Assembly: GCA_022798155.1 (NCBI GenBank)
Contig: JAAWLY010000142.1
Coordinates: 1 to 5,615 of the forward strand
DNA from: Lawsonibacter sp.
GTDB lineage: Bacteria > Bacillota > Clostridia > Oscillospirales > Oscillospiraceae
DNA: 5,615 bases
Direction: 5' to 3'
Below, piece after piece: positions 4,545 to 5,615 of the stretch. Made by a program: the position numbers and the translations under genes. The notes below the pieces were generated by a model. It was not told the origin of the DNA, did not search any database, and saw nothing but the letters and a program-made list of their open reading frames with translations. Position 1 is the stretch's first letter, and the number at the start of each line of letters is the position of its first letter.

Positions 4545-5615
4545 ATGAATTTTGATTTTACGACCATGCTGGACCGGCGGGGCATGGATTCTATCGCCGC
4601 CGGTATGAACGAAAATGACTTCTGGAGCATTCCCAAGGGGATCACAAAACCCGGCTTCGATAAAATCCCCATGTGGATCGCGGATATGAATTTTCCCACC
4701 GCGCCCTCTGTTACCCAGGCATTGGCAGGGCGTATCCAGCATCCCATTTACGGTTACTTCGTCCCCAGCGATGAATACTACGATGCCATCCTCTGGTGGC
4801 AGCGGGAGGTCCACGGCGTAGAGGGCCTGACCCGTGAGGCTGTCGGTTATGAAAACGGCGTGTTGGGCGGCATCACCAGCGCCCTGCGGGTGCTGTGTTC
4901 CGAAGGAGAGCCGGTGCTTGTCCATTCCCCAACCTATACTGGCTTCACCACGCAACTGGAGCGTAATGGTTTCCGCCTCGTTCTCAGCCCGCTGAAGCAG
5001 GACGCAGATGGCATCTGGCGCATGGACTATGAGGATATGGAGCGGAAGATCAGAGAAAGCCATATTCACACGGCGCTGTTCTGTTCCCCTCACAATCCCA
5101 CCGGGCGGGTGTGGGAACGCTGGGAGCTGGAACAGGCGATGGAGATTTTTCGGGCCAATGATGTCTATGTGATCTCCGATGAAATCTGGGCGGACCTGGC
5201 TCTGTTCGGACACCGGCATATTCCTCTGCAATCCATTTCCGAGGATGCCAGACAGAGAACGATTGCGTTTTACTCCCCCTCCAAGACCTTTAATCTGGCT
5301 GGGCTGGTGGGCAGTTATCACATTGTCTACAACCGCTACCTGCGGGAGCGGCTGCGGCGGTATGGCTCATTGTCCCACTACAATGATATGAATGTCCTGT
5401 CCATGCGGGCGCTGATCGGCGCGTACCAGAGCGAGGGACGGCGCTGGATGGAGGAGCTGAAAAAGATACTGGAGCAAAATATCTCCTACGCCTGCGATTA
5501 CATCCAGAATTATTTTTATGAGGGGATGGCCCGTTGCCATGACGGCGGGAATACAGCACGAGATGCCGTTCCCCGGCAGGGCAAGCGGCCAAATATTCGC
5601 TCAGATATTTCTGTT
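4545..5615 (+). CDS. PatB/MalY-type PLP C-S lyase (cystathionine beta-lyase/aminotransferase family), 3' end off-window and divergent
   Basis: A fold-type I PLP enzyme of the MalY/PatB group, which cleaves the C-S bond of cystathionine, cysteine or cysteine conjugates to pyruvate, ammonia and a thiol. Some members also regulate transcription. 357 codons are visible; the family is usually about 390 residues. Seen in order: N-terminal FDTMLDR-like start (NFDFTTMLDRRGMDS), PMWIADMNFPTAPSV, IYGYFVPSDEYYDAI, GVLGGITSALRVL, HSPTYTGF, CSPHNPTGRVW (Asn184), VISDEIWADL (Asp212, PLP pyridine contact) and YSPSKTFNLAGLVGSYHI with the PLP lysine K247. Start: ATG with GGAGGA 7 bases upstream. Up to DYIQNYF (about residue 324) the match is good. 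After that the expected PxGTYxxxLD block is missing and is replaced by an Arg-rich stretch (ARDAVPRQGKRPNIRSD) in any of the three frames. The gene may thus be interrupted just before the window edge. Confidence 0.85.
   Translation, partial: MNFDFTTMLDRRGMDSIAAGMNENDFWSIPKGITKPGFDKIPMWIADMNFPTAPSVTQALAGRIQHPIYGYFVPSDEYYDAILWWQREVHGVEGLTREAVGYENGVLGGITSALRVLCSEGEPVLVHSPTYTGFTTQLERNGFRLVLSPLKQDADGIWRMDYEDMERKIRESHIHTALFCSPHNPTGRVWERWELEQAMEIFRANDVYVISDEIWADLALFGHRHIPLQSISEDARQRTIAFYSPSKTFNLAGLVGSYHIVYNRYLRERLRRYGSLSHYNDMNVLSMRALIGAYQSEGRRWMEELKKILEQNISYACDYIQNYFYEGMARCHDGGNTARDAVPRQGKRPNIRSDISV
5517..5615. other. Segment of unknown origin replacing the expected 3' part of the PatB/MalY gene
   Basis: From about 5517 the sequence no longer encodes the family's C-terminal domain in any forward frame. 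The segment contains a small inverted repeat CCCGT/ACGGcGGG (5531-5550) and a 6-bp inverted pair AAATAT/ATATTT (5591-5596 and 5605-5610). A second open frame starts at ATG 5518 (MRGWPVAMTAGIQHEMPFPG onwards) and also stays open to the edge. An end of an inserted element, a recombination junction or an assembly join would all fit. I do not recognise the element. Confidence 0.4.

Noticed and set aside
4485..5321. A 278-codon open frame on the minus strand opposite the PatB/MalY gene
   Set aside because: It is the antisense shadow of a gene with every PLP motif of its family, has no ribosome site, and its protein resembles no family I recognise.

Overview
The window comes from a moderately high-GC member of the Firmicutes, probably a gut Clostridia lineage of the Oscillospiraceae/Lachnospiraceae type. 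This is inferred from strong GGAGG-type ribosome sites, a TTG start, AT-rich intergenic regions between GC-rich genes, and the style of the proteins. No rRNA or tRNA is present to fix the taxonomy.

Left half, minus strand (read from about 2660 down to 1): a cupin/AraC-family regulator (1771-2658), then a three-domain alkylation-repair protein that fuses the Ada zinc/methyl-acceptor domain, an AraC-type DNA-binding domain and an AlkA glycosylase (127-1596), then, 4 bases later, the first 40 codons of an Ogt-type O6-methylguanine-DNA methyltransferase (1-122). The last two form a compact DNA-alkylation repair operon with its own promoter in the 1597-1770 gap.

Right half, plus strand, divergent from the AraC regulator: a class I SAM-dependent methyltransferase (2799-3587), a PLP enzyme of the D-cysteine desulfhydrase/ACC deaminase fold (3574-4527, overlapping the methyltransferase by 14 bases), and a PatB/MalY-type PLP C-S lyase (4545 to the window edge). 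They are tightly packed with no terminator between them, so they look like one operon. The AraC protein is the natural candidate for its regulator. Two C-S/C-N lyases beside a small-molecule methyltransferase suggest metabolism of cysteine, D-cysteine or cysteine S-conjugates, with the methyltransferase possibly capping a released thiol. That role is inference.

Three points stand out. A 9-bp palindrome, GATAwTATC, occurs three times, only in the intergenic DNA. One copy overlaps the best -10 box of the repair operon and another overlaps that of the lyase operon, hinting at shared control. The D-cysteine-desulfhydrase homologue has substitutions in two conserved active-site motifs (DPVY to DPVH, HTGG to HTEG). 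The PatB/MalY frame stays open to the window end but stops resembling its family after about residue 324, which suggests an insertion or rearrangement junction near position 5517.
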